This document shows, piece after piece, positions 1 to 6,649 of a stretch of 13,669 bases of DNA; the stretch's first letter is position 1, and every line of letters begins with the position of its first letter. Below the pieces are notes generated by a model. That model was not told the origin of the DNA and searched no databases. It worked only from the letters and a program-made list of their open reading frames with translations. Position numbers and translations under genes: made by a program. Source of the DNA: Maritimibacter sp. Its GTDB lineage: Bacteria > Pseudomonadota > Alphaproteobacteria > Rhodobacterales > Rhodobacteraceae. The stretch spans positions 1 through 13,669 of the forward strand of contig JAGRMP010000508.1 in assembly GCA_020441225.1 (NCBI GenBank), read 5' to 3'.

Positions 1-342
1 GCGCTCACCCGGATGATCTCGGCGGTGTTCCGGCGCGGCGGCGACGTGAGCTTCGTGGTCGAGGAGCTGAAAGCGGTGTTCGACCCGCGCGGCGGCGCCT
101 GGATGGGCGGGCGCTACGTACCCTCGATCCTGGCCGCCATCGGCGGGGTGGTCGAGCGGCACATGATCGAGACCGGGTTCATCGCCGGCGAGGGAATGGG
201 GCTCAAGACCGACCCGCAATCGCATGTGGTCAACCTGCCCACGCATCGCGGCCCGGCCTGCCCACGCTGCGGCCAGTACGAGATGCGGATGGTCGAAGGT
301 TGCATGACCTGCGCCTCCTGCGGCCATTCCAAGTGCGGGTAG
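1..342 (+). CDS. nrdJ: B12-dependent ribonucleotide reductase, C-terminal part (5' truncated by window edge)
   Basis: The frame is open from base 1 and ends at TAG 340-342, giving the last 113 residues of a much larger protein (class II enzymes of this type are usually well over 700 residues). Class II reductases use adenosylcobalamin to make deoxyribonucleotides from ribonucleotides in the cytoplasm. The visible tail matches the NrdJ C-terminus: a helical stretch (RGGDVSFVVEELKAVFDPRGG), then a Cys-rich end with a CPRCG knuckle and the terminal CMTCASCGHSKCG. In this family the last cysteine pair acts as the swinging redox arm that re-reduces the active site. No catalytic-domain residues are in view, so the call rests on the tail alone. 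It is separated from phnC by about 790 bases and is unlikely to share its function. Confidence 0.85.
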   Translation, partial: ALTRMISAVFRRGGDVSFVVEELKAVFDPRGGAWMGGRYVPSILAAIGGVVERHMIETGFIAGEGMGLKTDPQSHVVNLPTHRGPACPRCGQYEMRMVEGCMTCASCGHSKCG

Positions 343-406
343 GCAGCGCCGGTCCGCAAATTGAGCCGTGCCGTCAAACTTGTTTTCCGCTCTTTGGGTG
401 GCAAAG

Positions 407-451
407 TCGATTTCCTCCGAGGTGAAGGCCAAGGTCGCGCTGAACGCAGGC
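407..451 (+). pseudogene. Possible IS3-type transposase OrfA remnant
   Basis: In this frame the DNA encodes SISSEVKAKVALNAG. IS3-family OrfA proteins commonly begin with a segment resembling FSxEFKAKVALEALRG. The similarity covers only about a dozen residues; the helix-turn-helix that should follow is not recognisable, so this would be a decayed scrap and not a gene. The match is short enough to be chance. Confidence 0.3.
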
Positions 452-561
452 CCGGGGCGGTGGCGCCAAGGTGGACTGATTTCTCAGCGGTGTTGGGACA
501 ACGTCCGGTCGCTTGGTCCTGCGCACCCACGGAACCCTGGGCACCTCGGGCTTGCGGGCCC

Positions 562-629
562 CTGCCGGACAGTGTTCGCGGCGCGGTGCACTGGCCCGAG
601 AAGCGTTTCCGCGGGCCAGGGTCCGGCAG
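562..629. repeat. Nested inverted repeat in the nrdJ-phnC interval
   Basis: Outer arms CTGCCGGAC (562-570) and GTCCGGCAG (621-629) are perfect 9-base reverse complements. Inside them CTGGCCCG (591-598) and CGGGCCAG (612-619) are perfect 8-base reverse complements with a 13-base loop. The 3' arms are separated by one base, the 5' arms by 20, so the predicted fold is a two-tier stem with an asymmetric bulge. There is no T-run after it, so it does not look like a standard terminator. It could be an IS-derived end, a structured RNA, or a GC-rich coincidence. Confidence 0.5.
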
Positions 630-857
630 GATTTCGAAGCCGCGGTAAGCTGACAACCGCCGGGGGCACGTCAGGCAGCCATCGGCCTCAGACCCCGCCT
701 CGAACCGGTGGGGGACGCATGGCTGGGGTCCGGCGGCGAAAGGGCGATCTCCGCTGGATATTGCGAACCGGCGGAGACGGTCGAGTTGCGCCGCGGGCTG
801 CCGGGTTGCGCGCCGCGGCGACAATGCCCCTCATCTCACAGGACTGATCCCAGCAAC

Positions 858-1016
858 TCATCTCCCTGACGCCGGCGTTTGACCGCGGCCCGCCAGCCGC
901 GAAGACCCGGATTGACCCATCTGGGCGTCGGACCTGCGGAACCGCTCGACCTTGCCGCTGAGCAGGGGCGCGTTCTGCTTGATGCGGCGGTGGTCGATGG
1001 CGCGGGCTCGCGGGCA
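858..1016 (-). pseudogene. Transposase (DDE integrase core) C-terminal remnant
   Basis: Read on the minus strand from 1016, this frame gives [19 protein letters not shown] followed by SGKVERFRRSDAQ, then unrelated residues to a stop at 858-860. IS481/IS3-type transposases have, around the last catalytic acid (E), a block resembling C...GI.HR.IKP..P.LNGKVERSHRTD. The order HRRIK-x-NAP-LL-(S/N)GKVER-(F/S)-R-SD fits that block over about 25 residues. There is a stop just upstream in the same frame and the rest of the catalytic domain is missing, so this is a dead fragment. The orientation is opposite to the possible OrfA scrap at 407-451, so they need not come from one element. Confidence 0.5.
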
Positions 1017-1047
1017 CGGTCAAATCCGGTGCGGGTGACGGCCGACG

Positions 1048-1080
1048 CGTCACAAAATCTTTGCGAAACCGTCGCACGAA
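1048..1080 (+). promoter_or_regulatory. Candidate Pho box upstream of phnC (three 11-base units)
   Basis: Three consecutive 11-base units start at 1048, 1059 and 1070: CGTCACAAAAT, CTTTGCGAAAC and CGTCGCACGAA. PhoB binds direct repeats with 11-base spacing whose half-sites resemble (T/G)GTCA(T/C) followed by an A/T-rich tract; the first and third units keep GTC-(A/G)-C at the same phase and all have an A-rich end. The site lies 50 bases before the phnC start, suitable for activation of the transporter operon by phosphate starvation. The middle unit is weak. Confidence 0.5.
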
Positions 1081-1129
1081 GGTGACCGACTCGGGGTCAT
1101 GTCTGCCGCAACAATCGCGGGGAACCCGA

Positions 1130-1948
1130 ATGCTTGTTGCCGAGCAGCTGACAAAGAGATTTGGCGAGACTGTCGCGGTCGACGCGGTGTCGTTCACCGT
1201 CGACCGGCCGATGATGATCGGCGTCATCGGCGCCTCGGGCGCGGGCAAGTCGACCTTCCTTCGGATGATGAACCGGCTCACCGACGCGACCATGGGCAGC
1301 CTCTCGTATGAGGGGCGCAACGTTCTGGACCTCACCGGCCCGGCGCGCCGCCAGTGGCAGTCGGACTGCGCGATGATATTTCAGCAGTTCAACCTGGTGC
1401 CGCGGATGGATGTGGTCTCGAACGTGCTCCACGGCACCCTCGGGCGCCGCTCGACGCTGGCAACCCTTTTCAACCTGTTCCCGCGCGAGGACATCCACAA
1501 GGCGATCGACATTCTCGAACGGCTTGGCATCGCAGAGCATGCCGCGAAACGGGCCGAAGCGCTCTCCGGCGGGCAACAGCAGCGCGTCGCCATTGCCCGG
1601 GCGCTCATGCAGGACCCAAAGATCATCCTTGCCGACGAGCCGATCGCCTCGCTCGATCCGATGAACGCCCAGACCGTGATGGAAGCGCTCCGCCGCATCC
1701 ATGACGAGGATGGCCGCATGGTCATCGCCAACCTGCACACGCTCGATACCGCGCGGCGCTATTGCGACCGGATCATTGGCATGCGTGCGGGCCGCGTCGT
1801 GTTCGACGGCACGCCCGAACAGCTCACCACCGGCGTCGCCCGCGACATCTACGGTGCCGACGAGACGTTCTCGGAAGAGGCGACCTCGACCGAGATCCGC
1901 GGCCCCGGCGCGCCCGTTTTGACGGCACGCGCGGCTGCGCCTGCCTGA
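1130..1948 (+). CDS. phnC: Phosphonate/phosphate ABC transporter ATP-binding subunit PhnC
   Basis: 272-residue ABC ATPase that powers PhnCDE import at the inner face of the membrane. Motifs seen: Walker [10 protein letters not shown] (34-42), Q-loop FQQFNL (84-89), signature LSGGQQQR (145-152), Walker B IILADEP (165-171) with D-loop SLD, and switch His203 in ANLHT. The [19 protein letters not shown] stretch and the DYxR-like [18 protein letters not shown] end are characteristic of PhnC. A TTG-initiated extension to 1061 is possible, but it would begin inside the candidate Pho box; ATG 1130 directly precedes the conserved start [10 protein letters not shown] and has a weak GGGGAA upstream. First gene of the operon with phnD, phnE1 and phnE2. 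In Sinorhizobium the equivalent PhoCDET system imports phosphate as well as phosphonates, so substrate is not settled by sequence. Confidence 0.93.
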   Translation: MLVAEQLTKRFGETVAVDAVSFTVDRPMMIGVIGASGAGKSTFLRMMNRLTDATMGSLSYEGRNVLDLTGPARRQWQSDCAMIFQQFNLVPRMDVVSNVLHGTLGRRSTLATLFNLFPREDIHKAIDILERLGIAEHAAKRAEALSGGQQQRVAIARALMQDPKIILADEPIASLDPMNAQTVMEALRRIHDEDGRMVIANLHTLDTARRYCDRIIGMRAGRVVFDGTPEQLTTGVARDIYGADETFSEEATSTEIRGPGAPVLTARAAAPA

Positions 1949-1981
1949 ACGACCCCAATTCATCAAACCCAACGGAGACAG

Positions 1982-2890
1982 ATGATGAAAAAGATCGTAG
2001 CCGCCGCGCTCGTGACCACGGCGCTCACCGCCCCGGCTTTCGCCGTCGAGGGCATCACCGAATTCAACATCGGCCTGCTCGGCGGTGAAAACGCCCAGGA
2101 TCGGCTCGCGTCGAACGAATGCCTGCGGGAATACACCGAGGAGGCCCTCGGCGTGCCGGTCAAGCTGTTCGCCCCGGCCGACTATAACGGCGTGATGCAG
2201 GGTCTGCTTGGCGGCACCATCGACATGGCCTGGCTCGGCGCCTCGTCCTATGCCGGCACCTACATCCAGAACCCCGACGCGGTCGAGCCGGTGCTGGTCA
2301 AGGCCAACCCGGACGGCAGCTACACCTATTTCTCCATCGGCTTCGCCCGCGGCGACAGCGGCGTGACCTCGCTCGAGGATATGAAGGGCAAGGTCTTCGG
2401 TTTCGGCGATCCCAACTCCACCAGCGGATACCTGATCCCGTCGGTCGAGATCCCGGCCAAGACCGGCGCCTCGATGGAAAGCGGCGACTATTTCGCCGAA
2501 GTGAAGTTCACCGGTGGGCACGAGCAGACCATCGTCGCCGTCAACAACGGCGACATCGACGGGGGTGTGACCTGGGCCGATGGCCAGGGCGCCTGGGAAG
2601 ACGGCTTCAACAACGGTGCGCTGCGCAAGGCGGTCGACGCCGGCCTCGTCGACATGAACGACCTTGTCGAGATCTGGCGCTCGAAGCCGATCCCGGAAGG
2701 CCCTGTCGTGGTCCGCAAGGACCTGCCGCAGGAGGTCAAGGATATCGTGACCGCCCTGTGGTTCGACATGAAAGAGACCGATCCGGATTGCCTCTACGGC
2801 ATGGCCGCCGGCGAGTCGGGTGGCTTCGTGCCGATCACCCACGACTATTACGAGACCATCATCGAAGTGCGTCGGCAGAAGAGCGAATAA
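1982..2890 (+). CDS. phnD: Phosphonate/phosphate ABC transporter periplasmic binding protein PhnD
   Basis: 302-residue periplasmic solute-binding protein of the PhnCDE importer. The N-terminus MMKKIVAAALVTTALTAPAFA is a classic Sec signal peptide with cleavage expected after AFA (residue 21). The ligand-loop FGDPNSTSGY (141-150) is the family hallmark; its Ser-Thr-Ser contacts the phosphonate oxygens in E. coli PhnD. GGHEQTI (178-184) and the DGGVTW segment (193-198) are further family features. Start may be ATG 1982 or ATG 1985; GGAG at 1974-1977 gives 4 or 7 bases of spacing, so the second ATG is a little better placed. The 33-base gap after phnC supports cotranscription. A hairpin in the gap to phnE1 may keep phnD mRNA abundant, as is common for binding-protein genes. 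Confidence 0.94.
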   Translation: MMKKIVAAALVTTALTAPAFAVEGITEFNIGLLGGENAQDRLASNECLREYTEEALGVPVKLFAPADYNGVMQGLLGGTIDMAWLGASSYAGTYIQNPDAVEPVLVKANPDGSYTYFSIGFARGDSGVTSLEDMKGKVFGFGDPNSTSGYLIPSVEIPAKTGASMESGDYFAEVKFTGGHEQTIVAVNNGDIDGGVTWADGQGAWEDGFNNGALRKAVDAGLVDMNDLVEIWRSKPIPEGPVVVRKDLPQEVKDIVTALWFDMKETDPDCLYGMAAGESGGFVPITHDYYETIIEVRRQKSE

Positions 2891-2906
2891 GCCTGCGCTC
2901 AACATC

Positions 2907-2936
2907 CGGGCCCTGCCATCTCGTTGGCGGGGCCCG
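2907..2936 (+). terminator. Strong intra-operon hairpin between phnD and phnE1
   Basis: Arms 2907-2917 (CGGGCCCTGCC) and 2926-2936 (GGCGGGGCCCG) pair over 11 positions with one G-T wobble and an 8-base loop (2918-2925). No T-run follows, and the phnE1 ribosome binding site is 9 bases downstream, so full termination is unlikely. More likely it is an mRNA-stabilising or attenuating hairpin that raises the binding protein above the permeases. Confidence 0.6.
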
Positions 2937-2957
2937 ATCCATTCAAGGGGGCCCTGC

Positions 2958-3812
2958 ATGGCCGACGTCAGCACACGGATCCACCGCGACCACTACGTCG
3001 CCCTGACCCAGCGAAAACGCCTTTACGGCGGGATGACGCTGGCCGTCTTCGTGCTGTTGCTGGTGTCCGGGTTCTATGTGGCCGACAGCCGCAATGCCGG
3101 TGGGTTCTGGGACGGTTTGCCGAATATCTTCGGATTTCCGCGCGATGTGCTCGCCGATACTTTGCCGAAACTCGACCAGCTTCCGGGACATATCCTGCAC
3201 TACCTCCCGTCGCTGATCGAGACGATCAACATCGCGGCGCTCTCGACCCTGGTCGGCGGGTTCGGCGCCATCGCCTTCTCGCTCCTGGCCACCCGGGGCC
3301 TCGCGCTCTGGCCGCGCGCGATCCCGCTGGTTCGCCGGACGATGGACGTCATGCGCGCGGTGCCCGAGATCGTCGTCGCGCTGGTCCTGATCTTCGTGCT
3401 CGGCGGCGGCCCGGTGCCGGCGATGGTCGCCATCGCCGTCCACACGGTTGGCGCGCTGGGCAAGCTGTTTTCCGAAGTAAACGAGAACGCGGACCTGAAA
3501 CCCGTCGAGGGGCTGACCTCGGTCGGCGCGAGCTGGTTTCAGCGAATGTGGCTCGGCGTGGTGCCGCAGGTGGCGCCCAACTACCTGAGCTACGCGCTCC
3601 TGCGGTTCGAGATCAACATCCGCGCCTCGGCGATCCTCGGTTTCGTCGGCGCCGGCGGCATCGGCTACGAGCTCAAGAACGCCATGTCCTGGGGCAAGGG
3701 CCAGTTCGATGAGGCGGCGGCGATCTTCTTGCTGCTGTTCGGCACCATCGTGGTCTTCGACCAGCTGTCGAGCCATGTGCGCAACCGTCTGACCCACCAG
3801 GGAGGGCATTGA
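2958..3812 (+). CDS. phnE: Phosphonate/phosphate ABC transporter permease PhnE1
   Basis: 284-residue inner-membrane permease of the PhnCDE importer. It has a cytoplasmic N-tail, a first membrane segment at about 24-42, then the permease core with segments near 88-110 and 135-165 and near the C-terminus (about 253-270). The ABC-contact (EAA-like) loop lies at 184-204 (EGLTSVGASWFQRMWLGVVPQ-like) with the conserved Gly and Pro, and the family block NIRASAILGFVGAGGIGYEL follows at 220-239. ATG 2958 has AAGGGGG at 2945-2951; an upstream ATG at 2820 in the same frame lies inside phnD and is not used. The stop is one base from phnE2. The two permeases probably form a heterodimer, as PhoE-PhoT does in Sinorhizobium. 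Confidence 0.92.
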   Translation: MADVSTRIHRDHYVALTQRKRLYGGMTLAVFVLLLVSGFYVADSRNAGGFWDGLPNIFGFPRDVLADTLPKLDQLPGHILHYLPSLIETINIAALSTLVGGFGAIAFSLLATRGLALWPRAIPLVRRTMDVMRAVPEIVVALVLIFVLGGGPVPAMVAIAVHTVGALGKLFSEVNENADLKPVEGLTSVGASWFQRMWLGVVPQVAPNYLSYALLRFEINIRASAILGFVGAGGIGYELKNAMSWGKGQFDEAAAIFLLLFGTIVVFDQLSSHVRNRLTHQGGH

Positions 3813-3813
3813 C

Positions 3814-5139
3814 ATGGCCGATATCGCGCTGTCCGGCGGCCCCGCGGGCCGTTATGCCGAGGCGGAGGCGATTTTCGCCCGCAAGAAATTGATTGCCATA
3901 GCAATTCCGGTCGCAATCCTGATCTACCTGGTCTATGTCTTTTTCGCCTTCGACCTCCCCGGCCTCGCGTCCCGTGCCCGGTGGGACAACGGCGTCACCC
4001 TTCTGTCGGACACCTGGAGCCACAAGGTCCACGTCACCCGCGACAACCGCTCCGGCGAGGTGGACGTAGCCATCGAAAGCGAACGCAAGGGCACCTACCC
4101 GGAGGGCACCGCGCCCGACTGGGTGACGCTCGGCGGCGAATCCACGGTAATCGACCTCGGCGGCGGCCAGATCGTGACCTTTCTGCCCGACAATGCGGTG
4201 TCGATCGACATTCCCGACTGGGGCAGGATCGAAGCCGCGATCGTCGGCGGCAAGGTTGAGACCAATCTCGGCAGCACCATTCCGGAATGGATCTCGTCGT
4301 CGCGCACCCGGCTGTCGGTCACAACGGACGAAGGCCGCGTCTCGCTTACGCGGTCGAAAACCGAGGTGTTCAATTACTTCCCCGGCTGGGAGATGTGGTT
4401 CTTCACCCTTGCGAGCCCCTATTACGGCCATACTCCGGGTGAGATCTTCCTCGGGCCCCGGATCGACCCCGAGCGGTCCAATATCGCGGGCGCCTGGTCG
4501 GATTTCTGGCTCAATCCGATGTGGCGTCATCTCGACGTGTTGTGGGCGATCGGCGAGACCATCCTGATGGCCTTCATCGGCACCTTCGGGGCGGCCCTGG
4601 TGGCCCTGCCGATGGCCTTTCTGGCGGCCAAGAACTTCACGCCGCTGGGGCCTGTGCGCTTTGCCTTTCGCCGGGTCTTCGACTTCCTGCGCGGGGTCGA
4701 CGGGTTGATCTGGACCATCGTGCTCAGCCGCGCATTCGGACCCGGGCCGCTCACGGGCGGGCTCGCGATCCTGCTGACCGACACCGGCTCCTTCGGCAAG
4801 ATGTTCTCGGAGGCGCTGGAAAACGTCGACGGCAAGCAGATCGAAGGCGTGGCCGCGACCGGCGCGCGCGTCGTGCATCGCTACCGCTTCGGGGTCATCC
4901 CTCAGCTTACGCCGGTACTGCTGTCGCAGGTTCTCTACTACTTCGAGTCCAACACCCGCTCGGCCACCATCATCGGCGCCATCACCGGCGGCGGCATCGG
5001 CCTCCTGCTGACCCAGGCGATGCTCACCCAGAAGGATTGGGAAGAGGTGACCTATTACATCATTCTCGTCGTGCTGATGGTGATGGCGATGGACAGCCTG
5101 TCGGGCTGGCTCCGGCGCAAGCTCATCAAGGGAGGCTGA
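3814..5139 (+). CDS. phnE: Large second permease PhnE2 (PhoT-like) with extracytoplasmic insert
   Basis: 441-residue permease, much longer than a plain PhnE (about 260-290). N-terminal membrane segment at about 26-46 (IAIAIPVAILIYLVYVFFAF). Residues 50-235 are hydrophilic and rich in beta-like sequence (repeated DxG/TxxL turns), predicted to sit outside the cytoplasmic membrane. The permease core follows: segments near 248-270, 297-323, 410-427, with the EAA-like loop at 344-364 (EGVAATGARVVHRYRFGVIPQ-like) and the block ESNTRSATIIGAITGGGIG (378-396). GGGAGGG at 3801-3806 precedes ATG 3814, one base after phnE1. Long PhnE2 proteins are found in alphaproteobacterial phn/pho operons; the insert's role is unknown to me. 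It could dock PhnD or contact substrate. Confidence 0.9.
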   Translation: MADIALSGGPAGRYAEAEAIFARKKLIAIAIPVAILIYLVYVFFAFDLPGLASRARWDNGVTLLSDTWSHKVHVTRDNRSGEVDVAIESERKGTYPEGTAPDWVTLGGESTVIDLGGGQIVTFLPDNAVSIDIPDWGRIEAAIVGGKVETNLGSTIPEWISSSRTRLSVTTDEGRVSLTRSKTEVFNYFPGWEMWFFTLASPYYGHTPGEIFLGPRIDPERSNIAGAWSDFWLNPMWRHLDVLWAIGETILMAFIGTFGAALVALPMAFLAAKNFTPLGPVRFAFRRVFDFLRGVDGLIWTIVLSRAFGPGPLTGGLAILLTDTGSFGKMFSEALENVDGKQIEGVAATGARVVHRYRFGVIPQLTPVLLSQVLYYFESNTRSATIIGAITGGGIGLLLTQAMLTQKDWEEVTYYIILVVLMVMAMDSLSGWLRRKLIKGG

Positions 5140-5140
5140 G

Positions 5141-5779
5141 ATGCGCATCCTGGTGACCGGCGCGAACCGCGGCATCGGGGCCGCGTTGGTCGCGGCAGCC
5201 GCGCAACGCGGGCACGCGCCCATTGCTGCGACGCGTCCGGGGCAGGGCGGCGACGTCACATTCGACGTCACCGATCACGCGGCCCTGGCGCGTGCGGCCG
5301 CCGGTACCGGCCCGATCGACGCGCTCATCAACAACGCGGGCATCATCGGTCCCAACCGGCAATCGACGCGCGACATGGATTTCGACGGGTTTCGCCGGAC
5401 GCTCGAGGTCAACACGCTGGCGCCGCTCGCGGTGGCCCAGGCTTTCCTGCCGAACCTGCACGCGGGGCGGGCGCCGCGTATCCTGTCGATCTCGTCGCAG
5501 ATGGCCTGGATGGGCTACGCGAAATCCGACCGCATCGCCTACCGCGCGTCCAAGGCCGCGCTCAACAAGGTGATGCAGGGGCTGGCCACGGATCTGGCGG
5601 AAGACGGCATCGCCGTGGCGCTGGTAGATCCTGGCTGGGTGCGCACGGACATGGGGGGCGCCGAGGCCGATGAAGACCCGGCCGCGGTTGCCGCCGGGAT
5701 CATCGCGCTCGCCGAGAGGCTGACACTCGACCAGACCGGCGGGTTTTTCACCTGGCGCGGCGAAAGGCGCGCCTTCTGA
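5141..5779 (+). CDS. Short-chain dehydrogenase/reductase (SDR), C-factor-like
   Basis: 212-residue classical SDR, likely an NAD(P)-dependent cytoplasmic oxidoreductase. Seen: cofactor motif TGANRGIG (6-13), NNAG (64-67), catalytic Ser119 in SISSQ, and YRASK with Tyr134 and Lys138. VDPGWVRTDMGG (about 166-177) is the usual post-catalytic P-G-W-x-x-T-D-M block. It is slightly shorter than typical 240-250-residue SDRs, like the CsgA/C-factor group. GGGAGG overlaps the end of phnE2 and the start is one base after its stop, so it is cotranscribed with the transporter. Its substrate cannot be told from sequence. No SDR is a known part of the C-P lyase pathway, so a role in handling an imported organophosphonate or in lipid metabolism is only inference. 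Confidence 0.88.
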   Translation: MRILVTGANRGIGAALVAAAAQRGHAPIAATRPGQGGDVTFDVTDHAALARAAAGTGPIDALINNAGIIGPNRQSTRDMDFDGFRRTLEVNTLAPLAVAQAFLPNLHAGRAPRILSISSQMAWMGYAKSDRIAYRASKAALNKVMQGLATDLAEDGIAVALVDPGWVRTDMGGAEADEDPAAVAAGIIALAERLTLDQTGGFFTWRGERRAF

Positions 5780-5784
5780 GCGAC

Positions 5785-5817
5785 TTGTCACGCAAGCGAT
5801 ACATGTTTCGCCGATAT
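5785..5817 (+). promoter_or_regulatory. Weak candidate Pho box and -10 before plcP
   Basis: The 67-base gap between the SDR and plcP holds TTGTCACGCAA (from 5786) followed 11 bases on by GCGATACATGT; GTCAC and GATAC fall in the same phase. CGATAT at 5812-5817 could be a -10. One half-site is good and the other poor. The plcP gene of Sinorhizobium meliloti is known to be controlled by PhoB, which makes a site here expected. Confidence 0.35.
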
Positions 5818-5846
5818 GGGACGTAGAGGACGAACGGAGCCACAGC

Positions 5847-6647
5847 ATGTTGCAGGTTCATGCCCAGACGCGGTCGCGCGCGCTTTTTCTTTCCGATCTC
5901 CATCTCGGTGCCCGGGCGGCTCGGCCCCGGTTGGTGCTCGATTTCCTGGCGGCGCATGACGCCGAGACGATCTATCTGGTCGGCGACATCCTGGATCTCT
6001 GGCACGGCGGCCGGACCCATTGGTCGGAAAGCGCCGAGACGGTGGTCCGCATGCTCTCGGCGCGCGCCCGCGCGGGCCGGCGGGTGATCTACCTTGCCGG
6101 CAACCATGACGCGGTTCTGCGTGAGCCCGGCGCCGCGCGCCTGCCGGAGGGCTGGGAACTGCGCGAGGCGGTGACCCATGAAGCGGCCGACGGGCAACGC
6201 TATCTGGTGCTTCACGGCGACCAGGCCGACGGACGGATCTTCCGTTTCCATGTCATGACCCGCATTGGCAGCCGCCTTGAGGCCAGCGTCCGTACGGTCG
6301 ATGCCTGGCTCGGCAATGGCAACGCGGCGCGGAGGCTTCCGCACCACCGCAGCCGGATCGAACGGATGATCGTCAAGTTCAACTCTCTCTTCGTGATGGG
6401 CGGCCGGTTCGAACGCCGCCTGGTGAGGCTCGCCAAGGCGACGGGCGCCGATGGCGTAATCTGCGGTCACTCACACCGCCCGGCCCTGAGGGACGTCGAC
6501 GGGGTGCTCTATGCCAATTGCGGAGACTGGGTCGACAGTTTCACGGCCCTGACCGAAGACCACGACGGAATGCTGCGGCTTGTCGCCTGGGGCGCTGCGC
6601 CCGCTCCGGTCGCCCGCCCGTTGGGCGCTGTCACACAGGGGGCGTAA
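5847..6647 (+). CDS. plcP: PlcP-like metallophosphoesterase (phospholipase C of phosphate starvation)
   Basis: 266-residue calcineurin-like phosphoesterase in the group often labelled UDP-2,3-diacylglucosamine diphosphatase. All metal-site motifs are present: SDLHLG (Asp17, His19), GDILD (Asp47), GNHD (85-88), His123 in VLHGDQ, and GHSH (207-210). Its closest characterised relatives by architecture and context are alphaproteobacterial PlcP proteins, which cleave phosphatidylcholine and other phospholipids to diacylglycerol and a phosphorylated head group when phosphate is low. The direct downstream neighbour is a GT21 glycosyltransferase, the established plcP-agt arrangement. GGAG at 5836-5839 sits 7 bases before ATG 5847. 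The main alternative is the lipid A enzyme LpxH, which shares the motifs; phosphorus-related neighbours argue against it. It lies 2 bases ahead of agt. Confidence 0.75.
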   Translation: MLQVHAQTRSRALFLSDLHLGARAARPRLVLDFLAAHDAETIYLVGDILDLWHGGRTHWSESAETVVRMLSARARAGRRVIYLAGNHDAVLREPGAARLPEGWELREAVTHEAADGQRYLVLHGDQADGRIFRFHVMTRIGSRLEASVRTVDAWLGNGNAARRLPHHRSRIERMIVKFNSLFVMGGRFERRLVRLAKATGADGVICGHSHRPALRDVDGVLYANCGDWVDSFTALTEDHDGMLRLVAWGAAPAPVARPLGAVTQGA

Positions 6648-6649
6648 TC

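Larger units (their letters stand above)
343..1129. other. Long gene-poor interval between nrdJ and phnC
   Basis: I see no convincing intact gene here. Open frames exist on both strands but they overlap one another, have Arg/Pro/Gly-rich out-of-frame composition and lack good ribosome binding sites. What the stretch does hold: a short plus-strand match to an IS3-type OrfA N-terminus (407-451), a nested inverted repeat (562-629), a minus-strand match to the C-terminal part of a DDE integrase/transposase (within 858-1016), and a candidate Pho box ahead of phnC (1048-1080). No clear T-tailed terminator follows nrdJ. The simplest reading is a site of old insertion-sequence decay next to the phn promoter. 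Confidence 0.6.

Noticed and set aside
368..847. 159-residue plus-strand open frame between nrdJ and phnC
   Set aside because: Only about 15 residues resemble a transposase N-terminus; the rest is Arg/Gly/Pro-rich, overlaps other open frames and has no good ribosome site. I kept only the short remnant.
1061..1129. N-terminal extension of phnC from a TTG codon
   Set aside because: It would start within the candidate Pho box, and the extra residues do not resemble PhnC.
688..1335. Minus-strand open frame reaching from the intergenic region into phnC
   Set aside because: It is antisense to the conserved Walker A region of phnC and out of frame with the transposase-like block on the same strand.
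1097..2974. Very long minus-strand open frame opposite phnC and phnD
   Set aside because: Its product is a low-complexity His/Arg/Gly/Asp/Val-rich sequence without domains, and it is the mirror of two well-recognised genes; high G/C at third positions removes stops on the other strand.
3673..5271. Long minus-strand open frame opposite phnE2
   Set aside because: Hydrophilic, Arg/Gly/His-rich, no motif, fully antisense to a clear permease gene.
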